A program made the translations under genes and the position numbers. This document shows, piece after piece, positions 50,137-58,882 of a stretch of 64,000 nt of DNA. Numbering within the stretch: the first letter of the stretch is position 1; every line of letters begins with the position of its first letter. Source of the DNA: Pseudactinotalea suaedae (lineage in GTDB: Bacteria > Actinomycetota > Actinomycetes > Actinomycetales > Beutenbergiaceae); contig NZ_WNXY01000011.1 in the NCBI RefSeq assembly GCF_009733815.1, forward strand, positions 62,001 through 126,000, read 5' to 3'. Under the pieces are notes generated by a model. That model did no database searches and was not told where the DNA came from. It saw only the letters and a program-made list of their open reading frames with translations.

Positions 50137-51104
50137 GTGTGGAGACCAGCGATCGTTCCACCGTCCGCGCCACGGGCGTGTCGGCTCTGCTGACGCAACG
50201 CCGCAGGAAGCCGCCGCGGCCGGTCAAGATCAAGGAGCGCGGCGTCGATCGCCTGTTCATGGTGGGCGTCTACGTCCTGCTGACCACCTTCCTGGTGGCG
50301 GTGCTCGTGCCGCTGATCTACATCGTGGCCAGCTCCTTCAGCGATCCGCGTGCGGTGTCGGCCGGGCGCGTGATGCTCTGGCCGGTCGACTTCACGCTCG
50401 ACGGCTACACCGCCGTGCTCGGCGACCCGCAGATCCTCACCGGGTTCGGGAACTCGCTCTTCTACACCGGGGTCGGCACCGCGGTGAGTCTCGTGCTCAC
50501 CGTGGCCATCGCCTACCCGCTCTCCCGCAAGGAGTTCTGGGGCCGGGGCTTCCTGGCGGCCGGCATCGTCTTCACGATGCTCTTCGCCGGCGGCCTCATC
50601 CCCACCTATCTCGTGGTGCAGGAGCTCGGACTGCTCAACACCCGCTGGGCGTTGATCCTCCCCCAGGCCGTAGGTGTCTGGCAGACCATCCTCGCGATGG
50701 CGTTCTTCCGGGCCTCCATCCCCGACGAGCTCTATGAAGCGGCTCAGCTCGACGGGTCCAGCGACATGCGCTTCCTGCGCTCGGTCGTGCTGCCGCTGTC
50801 GAAGCCGTTGCTCGCGGTGATCGGCCTGATGTACGCCATCACGCAGTGGAACTCCTACTTCGACGCGCTCCTCTACATCCGTGATCCCGACCTGTACCCG
50901 CTGCAGCTCGTGCTGCGGAACATCCTCATCCTCAACCAGAGCGTCGCCGGCATGGACGCCGCCGAGATGCTGCGGCGCCAGGAGCTGGCGGACCTGCTCA
51001 AGTACTCGCTCATCGTCGTCGCCACGGTGCCGGTGATGCTCATCTACCCGTTCGTGGCCCGGTACTTCACCAAGGGGGTCATGCTCGGCGCGGTCAAGGG
51101 CTGA
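50133..51104 (+). CDS. ABC transporter permease (LplC/YtcP-type)
   Basis: The 323-residue permease is partner to the LplB-type subunit. It has VDRLFMVGVYVLLTTFLVAV, the EAA loop LYEAAQLDGSSDMRFLRSVVLP and the C-terminal TKGVMLGAVKG motif of this family. GTG 50133 overlaps the preceding stop and has GGAAGGGG six bases upstream. No ATPase gene accompanies the three-gene set, as is usual for LplABC-type importers. Confidence 0.94.
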   Translation: MSVETSDRSTVRATGVSALLTQRRRKPPRPVKIKERGVDRLFMVGVYVLLTTFLVAVLVPLIYIVASSFSDPRAVSAGRVMLWPVDFTLDGYTAVLGDPQILTGFGNSLFYTGVGTAVSLVLTVAIAYPLSRKEFWGRGFLAAGIVFTMLFAGGLIPTYLVVQELGLLNTRWALILPQAVGVWQTILAMAFFRASIPDELYEAAQLDGSSDMRFLRSVVLPLSKPLLAVIGLMYAITQWNSYFDALLYIRDPDLYPLQLVLRNILILNQSVAGMDAAEMLRRQELADLLKYSLIVVATVPVMLIYPFVARYFTKGVMLGAVKG

Positions 51105-51181
51105 CCGTGCCGGAGGGCACCCCAGCTAGCAGCGGTACCCCCGACCGGGGGCGTCGCAGGACGACCAGGAGGTCACCACGC

Positions 51182-52843
51182 ATGGCACGACACGCACGCC
51201 GCGTCGCCGCACTGACGGCGCTCACACTCGGCATCGGCGCCGTGGGCGCCTGTTCCGGCGAGTCCGACGGAGACGGCGGAGGGAGCGGTGACGACGGCGT
51301 CATCACCATCTTCGCTCCCCAGGACGCCGAGTCGAACCTCGAGGACAACGCCTTCACCCTCCACCTGGAGGAGAAGTTCGACGTCGACCTCCAGTTCGAG
51401 ACGACGACCTACGACGCCGCCGCAGCCGCCGAGGCGCGGCAGATCTCCCTGGCCAGCGGCAGCTTCCCGGACGCCTACATGCTGATCCCCTGGGTGAACC
51501 AGTTCAGTCAGCCGGAGCTGTTGCGGCTCGGCAGCCAGGGTGTGGCGGTGCCCCTGAACGACCTGATCGACGCCCACGGGCCCACGATCACGGAGACGTT
51601 CTCCGAGGTGCCCGCCTACGAGACGTTGGCGACCTCGCCGGACGGGAACATCTGGGGTCTGCCGCAGTGGAACGACTGCTACCACTGCTCCTATCCCAGC
51701 AAGTTCTGGATCAACACGCAGTGGTTGGAGAACCTCGGGCTCGACCAGCCGACCACGCCGGAGGAGCTCTTCGACGTCCTGACGGCGTTCAAGAACGACG
51801 ACCCCAACGGGAACGGCATCGCGGACGAGATCCCGCTCACGGCGAACGCGCGTGACTCGGTGATCCCCTTCATCATGAACGCCTTCATCTCCAACGCCTG
51901 GAGCATCGGCGGCACCACTCAGCCCGTCTCGCTCGGCATGAGCGGCGACCAGGTGCAGATGCAGCCGGCGCAGGACGGCTGGCGTGAGGGGCTGATCTAC
52001 CTCAACTCGCTGTGGGAGGCCGGGCTGATCGACGAGTCGGCGTTCTCCCAGGATCCCGACGCCATGCAGGCCAAGGGCAACTCGGCCGAGGGCGTGATCA
52101 TCGGGTCCTACACGGGTGTGCACCCGGGGATCTTCGTGACCATCGGTCTGGAGGACGCGCGTGACACCCAGTACGACGCGCTCCCGCCGCTGACCGGTCC
52201 CGGTGGCGACAACGCCACCTACGTGCTGCCCAGCACCCCGGGGGCGACCTTCGTGATCACGAGCAACGCCAGCGAGGCCAAGCAGCAGAAGCTCATCGAG
52301 ATCCTCGACTACATCTTCACCTACGAGGGGCACCTGCTCGGCGAGTTCGGTGTCGAGGGCGTCGGCTGGCGGCCGGCCGAGGAGGGCGAGGTCGCGCTCG
52401 ACGACACGCTCGAGCCCTCCTTCGTCGACCTGCCGACCGACACCGAGAACCCGCAGGACGTGAACGCGGCCTGGGGTGCCATGGCGCAGTACAACAGCAC
52501 GGCCGAGTTCCGCAACGCCCAGGTCCAGGACACCGACATCTACGCCCAGGCGGGCTACGAGCGCCGGCTCTTCGAGGCCACCCAGCTCTACGAGGGCCAC
52601 GAGACCGACGCGATCTTCCCGTACTGGAACGCGTGGGTGTCCGTGGAGGACGCACCCGAGCTCGCGACGTTGCAGACCAACGTCGAGAACTACGTGTCGA
52701 CCTCGACGGCGGAGTTCATCACCGGGGTGCGCGACCCGGGCGACGACGCCGCCTGGACGTCCTACGTCGAAGGCCTCACCGGTCTGGGCGCCGACAGGTA
52801 CGTCGAGATCTGGCAGGCCGCCTATGACAGCAGCGTCGGCTGA
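51182..52843 (+). CDS. ABC transporter solute-binding lipoprotein (LipO/LplA-type)
   Basis: The 553-residue lipoprotein is longer than ordinary CUT1 binding proteins, as typical for LplA/LipO. It starts MARHARRVAALTALTLGIGA with lipobox GAVGAC, then a Gly/Asp-rich linker, DAYMLIPWVNQFSQPELLRL, and a WGLPQWNDCYHCSYPSKFWI segment with a Cys-x2-Cys pair. ATG 51182 is chosen over an earlier GTG because it begins the signal peptide and AGGAGG lies ten bases before it. It is followed by a strong terminator. Confidence 0.93.
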   Translation: MARHARRVAALTALTLGIGAVGACSGESDGDGGGSGDDGVITIFAPQDAESNLEDNAFTLHLEEKFDVDLQFETTTYDAAAAAEARQISLASGSFPDAYMLIPWVNQFSQPELLRLGSQGVAVPLNDLIDAHGPTITETFSEVPAYETLATSPDGNIWGLPQWNDCYHCSYPSKFWINTQWLENLGLDQPTTPEELFDVLTAFKNDDPNGNGIADEIPLTANARDSVIPFIMNAFISNAWSIGGTTQPVSLGMSGDQVQMQPAQDGWREGLIYLNSLWEAGLIDESAFSQDPDAMQAKGNSAEGVIIGSYTGVHPGIFVTIGLEDARDTQYDALPPLTGPGGDNATYVLPSTPGATFVITSNASEAKQQKLIEILDYIFTYEGHLLGEFGVEGVGWRPAEEGEVALDDTLEPSFVDLPTDTENPQDVNAAWGAMAQYNSTAEFRNAQVQDTDIYAQAGYERRLFEATQLYEGHETDAIFPYWNAWVSVEDAPELATLQTNVENYVSTSTAEFITGVRDPGDDAAWTSYVEGLTGLGADRYVEIWQAAYDSSVG

Positions 52844-52850
52844 CATCCTG

Positions 52851-52882
52851 GGCGGTGCGGGATCGAGGGATCCCGCACCGCC
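52851..52882 (+). terminator. Hairpin terminator after LplABC-type operon
   Basis: A perfect 14-bp stem (GGCGGTGCGGGATC with its complement) around a GAGG loop begins eight bases after the binding-protein stop. The fucosidase gene converges from the other side. Confidence 0.85.
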
Positions 52883-52956
52883 GTCAGCTTCGGGTGCTCA
52901 CCACCGCGTGCGCACGTCGCCCGACGGCGGAGGTCGGAGCCGTCCGTGCGTCCCCA

Positions 52957-54486
52957 TCACTCGTGGATGAAGTCGTGACGACGCGGTGTCACGCGGCTGG
53001 CCAGCAGCACCCTGATCGCAACCCCCGGGAGGTCGGCGTGCGCATCCGTCAGATCCACCTCCAGCGCCTCAGGCGTGCGGCGCCACACGGCCGGTGCGGG
53101 GTCGCCGAGCACCTCGACGGTCTCGATGTCATCGAGCAGCAGACCGAGGTGGGTGCCCCAGGAGCGGATCCGCACGGTCCCGGACGCAGGCCGCGCCAGC
53201 ACGATCGCGTACAGGTGCTCACCCATCTTGTCGATCCGGCGTGTGAACCGGATGTCGGCATCGGTGTACTCGACCGGCGCGTCGTCCACGAAGGAGCCTT
53301 CAACCGCACGGGTCGGACCCTCCACCGGCACGAGCCAGGGGCGGGTCCCGTAGATCGCCTGCCCGTAGACGCCGAGCCACCGGCCCAGCTCGCGAACGAT
53401 CTCGACCTCGCGCGGGTCGAAGGTGCCGTCGGCCTTCGGGCACATGTTGAGCAGCAGCGCTCCGTTCTTGGCCACGCAGTCCGCGAGCTCGGCCACCAGT
53501 GCCGCGCACGACTTGTAGTCCTGCTCGGGGTGCCAGCTCCAGGAGTTCCGGGAGATCGAGGTGTCGTTCTGCCACACGTCGTCCTGGATGTGCGTCATCG
53601 CGCCGCGCTCGATGTCACGGACGGCCGAGCCCCGCGCGAACGCCTCCCACTTGTACTGCAGCACCACCTGCACGCCCCACTCGGCAGCCCGGTTGTAGTA
53701 GTAGGCGGCCAGGGTGCGCAGGTAGGGCTCGAACGCGGGCGTCTCGATCCACCAGTCGAACCAGAGCACCTGAGGCCGGTACCGGTCGATGATCTCGACG
53801 GTGCGCAGCAACCAGTCCTGCAGGAACGCCTCGTTCGGCGCGGTCTCCTCGCGCTGGGCCGGCCCGTAGAAGTCCTGGTAGGCGGGGTCGAGCACGTCAG
53901 AGTCGAACCGGGTGCCGCCGTTGAGGAAGAACCAGTGCTCGGCGCGGTGCGAGGACACCCCGGCCACCATGCCGGCACGTCGCGTCGCCTCCGCGAGATC
54001 ACCGAGCACGTCACGCTGCGGGCCGACCTTGGACGCCGCCCAGCGGGTGCGATCGCTGTGGTACATCGCGAAGCCGTCGTGGTGCTCGGCCACGGGCACC
54101 ACGAACTGGGCTCCGGCCTCTCGGAACAACGACGCCCAGGCCTGCGGGTCGTAGGACTCCATCCGCAGATCGGGGATGAAGTCCTTGTAGCCGAACTCGC
54201 GGTGCGGACCGTACGTGGCGACGTGGTGGTCGAACTCCGGGGTGCCCCGCCGGTAGGCGTTGCGCGGGTACCACTCGCTGCCGTACGCCGGGACGGTGAA
54301 GACGCCCCAGTGCAGGAAGATGCCAAACTTGGCGTCCTGGTACCACAGCGGAGCCTCGTACGCGGTGAGCGAGTCCCAGTCCGCTGCGTAGGGCCCGCGG
54401 GCGACGATCGCCGCCACGTGGGCCAGCGCCTCGGAGCTGTCAGAGACGTCCACGGGTTCCGGCAGTGTGGTCGGGTCGAGCGGCAT
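52957..54486 (-). CDS. Alpha-L-fucosidase, GH29, intracellular
   Basis: The 509-residue GH29 enzyme has the family opening WYQDAKFGIFLHWGVFTVPA and YGSEWYPRNAYRRG, then EHHDGFAMYHS. The nucleophile region is VLWFDWWIE with catalytic Asp near residue 243, and WSWHPEQDYKSCAALV, NGALLLNMCPKADGTF follow. A beta-sandwich C-terminal part completes it. It has no signal peptide, so it acts on fucosides taken up whole, retaining anomeric configuration. It converges with the LplABC-type importer, which is the probable supplier of substrate, and is divergent from a FadR-type regulator. Confidence 0.92.
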   Translation of the reverse strand: MPLDPTTLPEPVDVSDSSEALAHVAAIVARGPYAADWDSLTAYEAPLWYQDAKFGIFLHWGVFTVPAYGSEWYPRNAYRRGTPEFDHHVATYGPHREFGYKDFIPDLRMESYDPQAWASLFREAGAQFVVPVAEHHDGFAMYHSDRTRWAASKVGPQRDVLGDLAEATRRAGMVAGVSSHRAEHWFFLNGGTRFDSDVLDPAYQDFYGPAQREETAPNEAFLQDWLLRTVEIIDRYRPQVLWFDWWIETPAFEPYLRTLAAYYYNRAAEWGVQVVLQYKWEAFARGSAVRDIERGAMTHIQDDVWQNDTSISRNSWSWHPEQDYKSCAALVAELADCVAKNGALLLNMCPKADGTFDPREVEIVRELGRWLGVYGQAIYGTRPWLVPVEGPTRAVEGSFVDDAPVEYTDADIRFTRRIDKMGEHLYAIVLARPASGTVRIRSWGTHLGLLLDDIETVEVLGDPAPAVWRRTPEALEVDLTDAHADLPGVAIRVLLASRVTPRRHDFIHE

Positions 54487-54530
54487 CGGGCGGCCTCCAG
54501 ATCAGTTCAGTTCGGTCGGGTCGAGAGCGG

Positions 54531-54545
54531 CGTGACGGCGTCACG
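54531..54545. promoter_or_regulatory. 15-bp perfect palindrome between fucosidase and GntR genes
   Basis: CGTGAC-GGC-GTCACG lies in the 80-base divergent region, 45 bases from the fucosidase start and 22 from the GntR start. It is the best operator candidate for the FadR-type regulator. Confidence 0.6.
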
Positions 54546-54566
54546 TCGGGGGGAGGTTCATCAGCG

Positions 54567-55379
54567 GTGACGAGCAGGAGCGAACCGACGCCCGCGCTGG
54601 CCCGGTCGCAGACCGACGTCGTGATCGACGCGGTCAAGGCGATGCTGCGCGACGGGACCCTGCGGGCCGGGGACCGGCTGCCGATCGAGCGGGAGCTGGC
54701 GCTGCGGCTGGGTGTCTCGCGAGGATCTCTCCGCGAGGCCGTGCGAGCGCTCGTGGCGCTGGGGGTGCTGGAGTCGCGCCAGGGTGATGGCACGTACGTG
54801 ACCTCGCTGGACCCGGCGAGGATGCTCAGCCCGATCGGGTTCTTCGCGGAGCTGCTCGAGCCTTCGAGCGCTGCCGAGGTGCTCGCCGTCCGCCGGATGC
54901 TGGAGGTCGAGAGCGTCGCGCTGGCCGCGACCCGGCTCACCGCGGACGAGCTCACCGAGCTCGAGGCGATCCTGGCGCGGGTCGACGCCATGCTCGCCGA
55001 CCCCGACCACCTGGACCCCGAGCGCACCATCGAGGCCGACGTCGAGTTCCACCACCTCATCGCTCGTGCCAGCGGGAACTCGGCGCTCGCCGGGCTGGTC
55101 GACAACCTCTCGAGCCGGACGGTGCGCGCGCGCCTGTGGCGCTCGGTCAACCAGGCCGACTCGATCAGCATCGCCCACCAGCAGCACCGCTCGATCCTCG
55201 TCGCGCTCGTGGCGCGCGACCCCGACCGGGCGCGCGTCCGGATGAGCAGCCACCTCCTCGACGTGGAGGAGTTCGTCGCCGCGCACCACCGCGAGGTCAG
55301 CGCCGCGGAGATCGACCCGTCGCTGCCGTTGCTCGACGCCGACGGCGACGGCGACCCGGCCGGTCGCCCTGGGAGATGA
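54567..55379 (+). CDS. GntR family regulator, FadR subfamily
   Basis: The 270-residue regulator has an N-terminal GntR winged helix (DRLPIERELALRLGVSRGSL, REAVRALVALGVLESRQGDG, about 20-85) and a C-terminal all-helical FCD domain. The FCD shows metal/ligand-site histidines DVEFHHLIARASGN and HQQHRSILVAL. FadR-type regulators sense carboxylic acids or sugar acids. GTG 54567 gives the usual length; its ribosome site is weak (GGGAGG is 12 bases away). It is divergent from the fucosidase. Confidence 0.9.
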   Translation: MTSRSEPTPALARSQTDVVIDAVKAMLRDGTLRAGDRLPIERELALRLGVSRGSLREAVRALVALGVLESRQGDGTYVTSLDPARMLSPIGFFAELLEPSSAAEVLAVRRMLEVESVALAATRLTADELTELEAILARVDAMLADPDHLDPERTIEADVEFHHLIARASGNSALAGLVDNLSSRTVRARLWRSVNQADSISIAHQQHRSILVALVARDPDRARVRMSSHLLDVEEFVAAHHREVSAAEIDPSLPLLDADGDGDPAGRPGR

Positions 55380-55479
55380 GCTGCTCACCGCCCTCACGGC
55401 GAACCGTCGCAGGCACGCGGGTGACCGTCAGTGGTGGGCATCTCAGGGGCTCGATGTCGTCGGCTCGACTGCTGCGTCG

Positions 55480-55494
55480 ATTGGTTCGACCAAT
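55480..55494. promoter_or_regulatory. Orphan FadR-like palindrome ATTGGT-TCG-ACCAAT
   Basis: A perfect 15-bp inverted repeat resembling FadR-type operators (TGGTNNGACCA core). It lies between the 3' ends of the GntR and flavoenzyme genes, where no annotated gene starts. A TATAGG -10-like box touches its right end. It may be an orphan promoter/operator or a decoy. Confidence 0.45.
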
Positions 55495-55506
55495 ATAGGT
55501 CCGACG

Positions 55507-55535
55507 TGCCCTGCGCGGCCACATCTGCCGCGCAG
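55507..55535. terminator. Bidirectional hairpin terminator between convergent genes
   Basis: CCCTGCGCGG and CCGCGCAGGG form a perfect 10-bp stem with a 9-base loop; pairing continues past one bulged base. It is well placed to end both the GntR gene and the flavoenzyme operon. Confidence 0.7.
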
Positions 55536-55594
55536 GGACACGCATCGCCCCGGATTCATCTGACCCCGACCCGGCTGCGACGAGACCGCAGCCC

Positions 55595-57919
55595 TTACGG
55601 GGCGTAGCAGCGCACCTCCGCGATCGCGGCGGAGGGGTCACCGTTGGTCGCGTGCACCACGACCCGCAGGCGGGCTGTCGAGGCGGCCTCCGGAAGGTCG
55701 TGCTGGCGTCGCCGTGCGGCGTTGCCCGTCACGGTGAGCACGCGACGCCAGCCCTCGCCGTCGGCCACCTCGATCGAGTAGTCGCGCGCACACTGCGGGT
55801 CGCGATACCCCGGGGGGTAGCGGTCGTACTCGCGCAGGAGGCTGCCCGCGAACGTGAGCTCGATCCGGCCGATCGTGCGGGCGGTGTCCCAGCTGAGCTC
55901 CAGCCACTGGTCGAAGGGCTGTGCCGGGTCGGACCTCCACACGTTGGTCGATCGGTGCGGGCGGGTGACGCCGGTCAGCACCCCCGACGCGGGCCACGCG
56001 GGCTGAGCCGGTGCGACCCGGTGCGAGAGCGTGATGGCATCGAGGTAGCGACGCATGCGTCCCGAGGCGATCCGCACCCCTGAGACGCACCCGGGGACCA
56101 CGGCGCCGGCGCGGTGCCAGGAGATCTCCGGGTCGGCATCGAGGTCCAGGCGGACGTAACGCACGTCGCCGGCGGCGCCCTCTCGGAGCGTCTCGGCGTC
56201 CAGGTCGACGTCCCAGGTGACCCAGAGCCGCTCACCGGGGGGCACCAGCAGGTCGGTCGCGGCCAGCACGGGCACGCCGTCGATGCGGTAGTCCCAGATG
56301 TTCTCGACGGCGACGATGCTCGCCCCGATCGACCGCGCGGCCCCCGAGGTGTTGGTCAGGCAGACCGACACCTGGGCCAGGCCGGGTGCGTCGGCACCGG
56401 TGCCGACGGCGATCCACTGCCCCCGCCGCTCGGCCAGCACGTCGCTGGGCTTGGAGTGGTTGCCCACGCCGCCGGTGACCGCGGTGCTGTCCGGTCCGGC
56501 GCCGTAGGCGAGGGCGTGCGAGGAGGCTCGCACCCGGGCGTCGCGCCCGAGGTCGTCGACGTCGGTGTTCGCCACCGAGGGCAGGAAGGCTCCGTCGCGC
56601 AGCAGGCGCTGCTGGACGGCGTCGATCGCGACCGACGCCACGTCCTGGGCGCCGATGCCGTCGCGCACCGCAATCGCCGCCGCCGTTCCCGCGGCCTGGC
56701 CCATGATCGCGGTCGTCGCCTGCACCCGGACCGAGCCCAGTGCCACGTGGCTGGCCGACACGTTCCTGCCTGCCATCAGCAGGTTCGGCACCTCGAGCGC
56801 CACCAGCGAGCGCAGCGGGATCCCGAACGGCCCCACGTAGGCCGCCACGGCCGCCGGCGCGGTGGTCTCGTGGTTCTCGGCGGCCGTGGGCTCGCTGGTC
56901 TCGGCGAGCATCCCACCCGGGGTGTGCAGGTCGATGTTCCAGCCGCCGTAGGCGATCTCGTCCTCGAACGGCTCCGCTCGCGTCAGGTCGGCCTCGGTCA
57001 TGAGGTGCTGGCCCATGATCCTGCGGCTCTCACGCTTGCCCGGAACCTGTCCGATCCAGTCCAGCGCGTAGGTGCTGGCGCGCTCGCGCAGGTACGGGTC
57101 CTTGTTCTTGATCCAGTCCCAGACGCCGAGCGCATGGCGGGTGAGCTCGTGCCGGATCGTCTCGGCGTCGTCGATCGTGTGCCACGGCACCCCGATCTCG
57201 ATCCACCAGTAACCGCCCTTGAGGGTCGACGGACGGCGGCCGCCGCGGTAGAAGAAGTCGGCGTCGTCGTAGGAGACCGCCCACGGCGGGAGCTCGAACT
57301 CGACGGGCCGGCCGACGTCCTTGGTCTTGATGTGGATCGAGTTGCCCATGACGTCGTCGGAGGCCTCCGGCGGGGCGTGCGGCTCGTCGAACTCGTCGCG
57401 GCCCTCGGTGCCCATCCGCCACGGTGCACCGGCCAGGGCAGCCACCACCCCGTCGCCGGTGCAGTCGACGAAGACGTCGCCGTTGATCTCGATCTCGGTC
57501 TCGGCGCTGGCGGTGTAGGCGAGCACGGCGATGATGCGCTTGTCCGTCTCGTCGACCACGACGTCCCGCACCACGGTGTTGAGGTGCAGCGTCAACCCCG
57601 GGGTCTGCTCGACCAGGTCGTAGATGGTCATGTCCCACACGCTGTTGGTGAAGCCGTTCTCGAAGATCTCCTCGTGGTTGAGCAGCCGCTCGCGCTCGAG
57701 GAGGTCGCCGACGACGCCGGTCTCACGGGCGTAGGCGTGGTAGTTCCCTGCGCCGCGCGGGACCACCCGCACCTCGGAGGAGCTGTTGCCGCCGAGCACC
57801 GGGCGATCCTGGACCAGGACCGTCTCGAGGCCCAGGCGTGCAGCTGAGACAGCGGCGCTGATACCCGCCAGACCACCTCCGCAGACGACGACCTGGGCAT
57901 GTTCGACACGAGTGCGCAC
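55595..57919 (-). CDS. FAD-dependent oxidoreductase (PF12831-type) with discoidin-like C-terminal domain
   Basis: The 774-residue flavoenzyme has an N-terminal FAD-binding fold (VVVCGGGLAGISAAVSAARL, GGNSSSEVRV), the conserved VFVDCTGDGVVAALAGA and a late FAD motif (LLMAGRNVSASHVALGSVRV, GQAAGTAAAIA), as in FAD_oxidored proteins found beside sugar importers. Residues about 650-774 read as a discoidin (F5/8-type-C or CBM32-like) sandwich: WLELSWDTARTIGRIELTFA and YSIEVADGEGWRRVLTV. There is no signal peptide. It is the last gene of the operon from 61144 (42-base gap), so it probably oxidises the imported sugar or its product. Exact substrate unknown. Confidence 0.85.
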   Translation of the reverse strand: MRTRVEHAQVVVCGGGLAGISAAVSAARLGLETVLVQDRPVLGGNSSSEVRVVPRGAGNYHAYARETGVVGDLLERERLLNHEEIFENGFTNSVWDMTIYDLVEQTPGLTLHLNTVVRDVVVDETDKRIIAVLAYTASAETEIEINGDVFVDCTGDGVVAALAGAPWRMGTEGRDEFDEPHAPPEASDDVMGNSIHIKTKDVGRPVEFELPPWAVSYDDADFFYRGGRRPSTLKGGYWWIEIGVPWHTIDDAETIRHELTRHALGVWDWIKNKDPYLRERASTYALDWIGQVPGKRESRRIMGQHLMTEADLTRAEPFEDEIAYGGWNIDLHTPGGMLAETSEPTAAENHETTAPAAVAAYVGPFGIPLRSLVALEVPNLLMAGRNVSASHVALGSVRVQATTAIMGQAAGTAAAIAVRDGIGAQDVASVAIDAVQQRLLRDGAFLPSVANTDVDDLGRDARVRASSHALAYGAGPDSTAVTGGVGNHSKPSDVLAERRGQWIAVGTGADAPGLAQVSVCLTNTSGAARSIGASIVAVENIWDYRIDGVPVLAATDLLVPPGERLWVTWDVDLDAETLREGAAGDVRYVRLDLDADPEISWHRAGAVVPGCVSGVRIASGRMRRYLDAITLSHRVAPAQPAWPASGVLTGVTRPHRSTNVWRSDPAQPFDQWLELSWDTARTIGRIELTFAGSLLREYDRYPPGYRDPQCARDYSIEVADGEGWRRVLTVTGNAARRRQHDLPEAASTARLRVVVHATNGDPSAAIAEVRCYAP

Positions 57920-57961
57920 GTGATTCCTTCGGTTGGGTGATGGGTGAGGCGACGGGGCTGG

Positions 57962-58882
57962 TCAGCCCTTGAGGCCGGTCGTCGCGATGCCGGCGATGAG
58001 CTTGCGCTGGAAGAGCAGGAAGAAGATGAAGACCGGCAGCAGCGAGACGAGCGACATCGCGAACAGCTGCCCGTAGGAGGACTGCCCCATCGCGTTCATG
58101 AACATCCGCAGCCCGAGCGGGACCGGATAGTCGTTGAGGTCGCTCAGGTAGATCAGCGGCCCGAGGAAGTCCTCGTAGGTCCAGATGAACGTGAACACGG
58201 CGGTGGTCGCCAGCGCCGGGATCGACAGCGGGAGCATCACCGAGCGGAACATGCGCCACCGCCCGGCGCCGTCGAGCTCTGCGGCCTCGTCCAGCTCACG
58301 AGGGATGCCGCGCATGAACTGCACGAGCAAGAAGATGAAGAACGCGTCCGTGGCCAGGAACTTCGGCACGATGAGCGGAAGGTAGGTGCCGACCCATCCC
58401 GCCGCCGAGAACAGCGCGTACTGCGGGATGAGCGTGACGTGCGCGGGCAGCATGACGGTCGCGAGCATCACGGCGAACCAGAGCCGCTTCAACGGGAAGT
58501 CGAGGCGGGCGAAGGCGTACGCGGCGAGCGTGCAGGCGATGAGGTTGCCCGCGACCGCACCGGCGCAGATGATGAACGAGTTCATCAGGAACGTCCCGAA
58601 GCCGGGCGGGTTGGCCGACCAGCCGGCGGCGAAGTTCGAGAGGTCGACCTGGGACGGCACGATCGTCGGGCTCGCGAAGATCTCGCTCTCCGGCACGACC
58701 GCGCTGCGGGCCATCCACAGCACCGGGTAGAGCGTGGCCAGGCACAGCAGCAGCATCAAGCCGTGCCAGGCGGTCGTCGCCAGCGGTGAGCGGCTGCCGC
58801 GGCGGCGCCCGCCCTTCGACGACGTCGAGGGGGGCGAGGGGTCGACGGTGGCAGGGAGCACCTGCGTCACGGTGGAGGGCAT
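57962..58882 (-). CDS. ABC sugar transporter permease (MalG-type)
   Basis: The 306-residue permease has six helices, the EAA loop ELDEAAELDGAGRWRMFRSVMLP and the C-terminal IAGIATTGLKG signature. Its ATG overlaps the upstream permease stop by one base. It is third gene of the operon regulated by the LacI-XRE protein, followed by the flavoenzyme gene. Confidence 0.94.
   Translation of the reverse strand: MPSTVTQVLPATVDPSPPSTSSKGGRRRGSRSPLATTAWHGLMLLLCLATLYPVLWMARSAVVPESEIFASPTIVPSQVDLSNFAAGWSANPPGFGTFLMNSFIICAGAVAGNLIACTLAAYAFARLDFPLKRLWFAVMLATVMLPAHVTLIPQYALFSAAGWVGTYLPLIVPKFLATDAFFIFLLVQFMRGIPRELDEAAELDGAGRWRMFRSVMLPLSIPALATTAVFTFIWTYEDFLGPLIYLSDLNDYPVPLGLRMFMNAMGQSSYGQLFAMSLVSLLPVFIFFLLFQRKLIAGIATTGLKG

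Noticed and set aside
51173-52846. 557-codon minus-strand open frame antisense to the solute-binding lipoprotein.
   Set aside because: The plus strand has signal peptide, lipobox and ribosome site; the antisense frame has none.
56114-57847. 577-codon plus-strand open frame antisense to the flavoenzyme.
   Set aside because: No domain; the minus strand carries clear FAD motifs.
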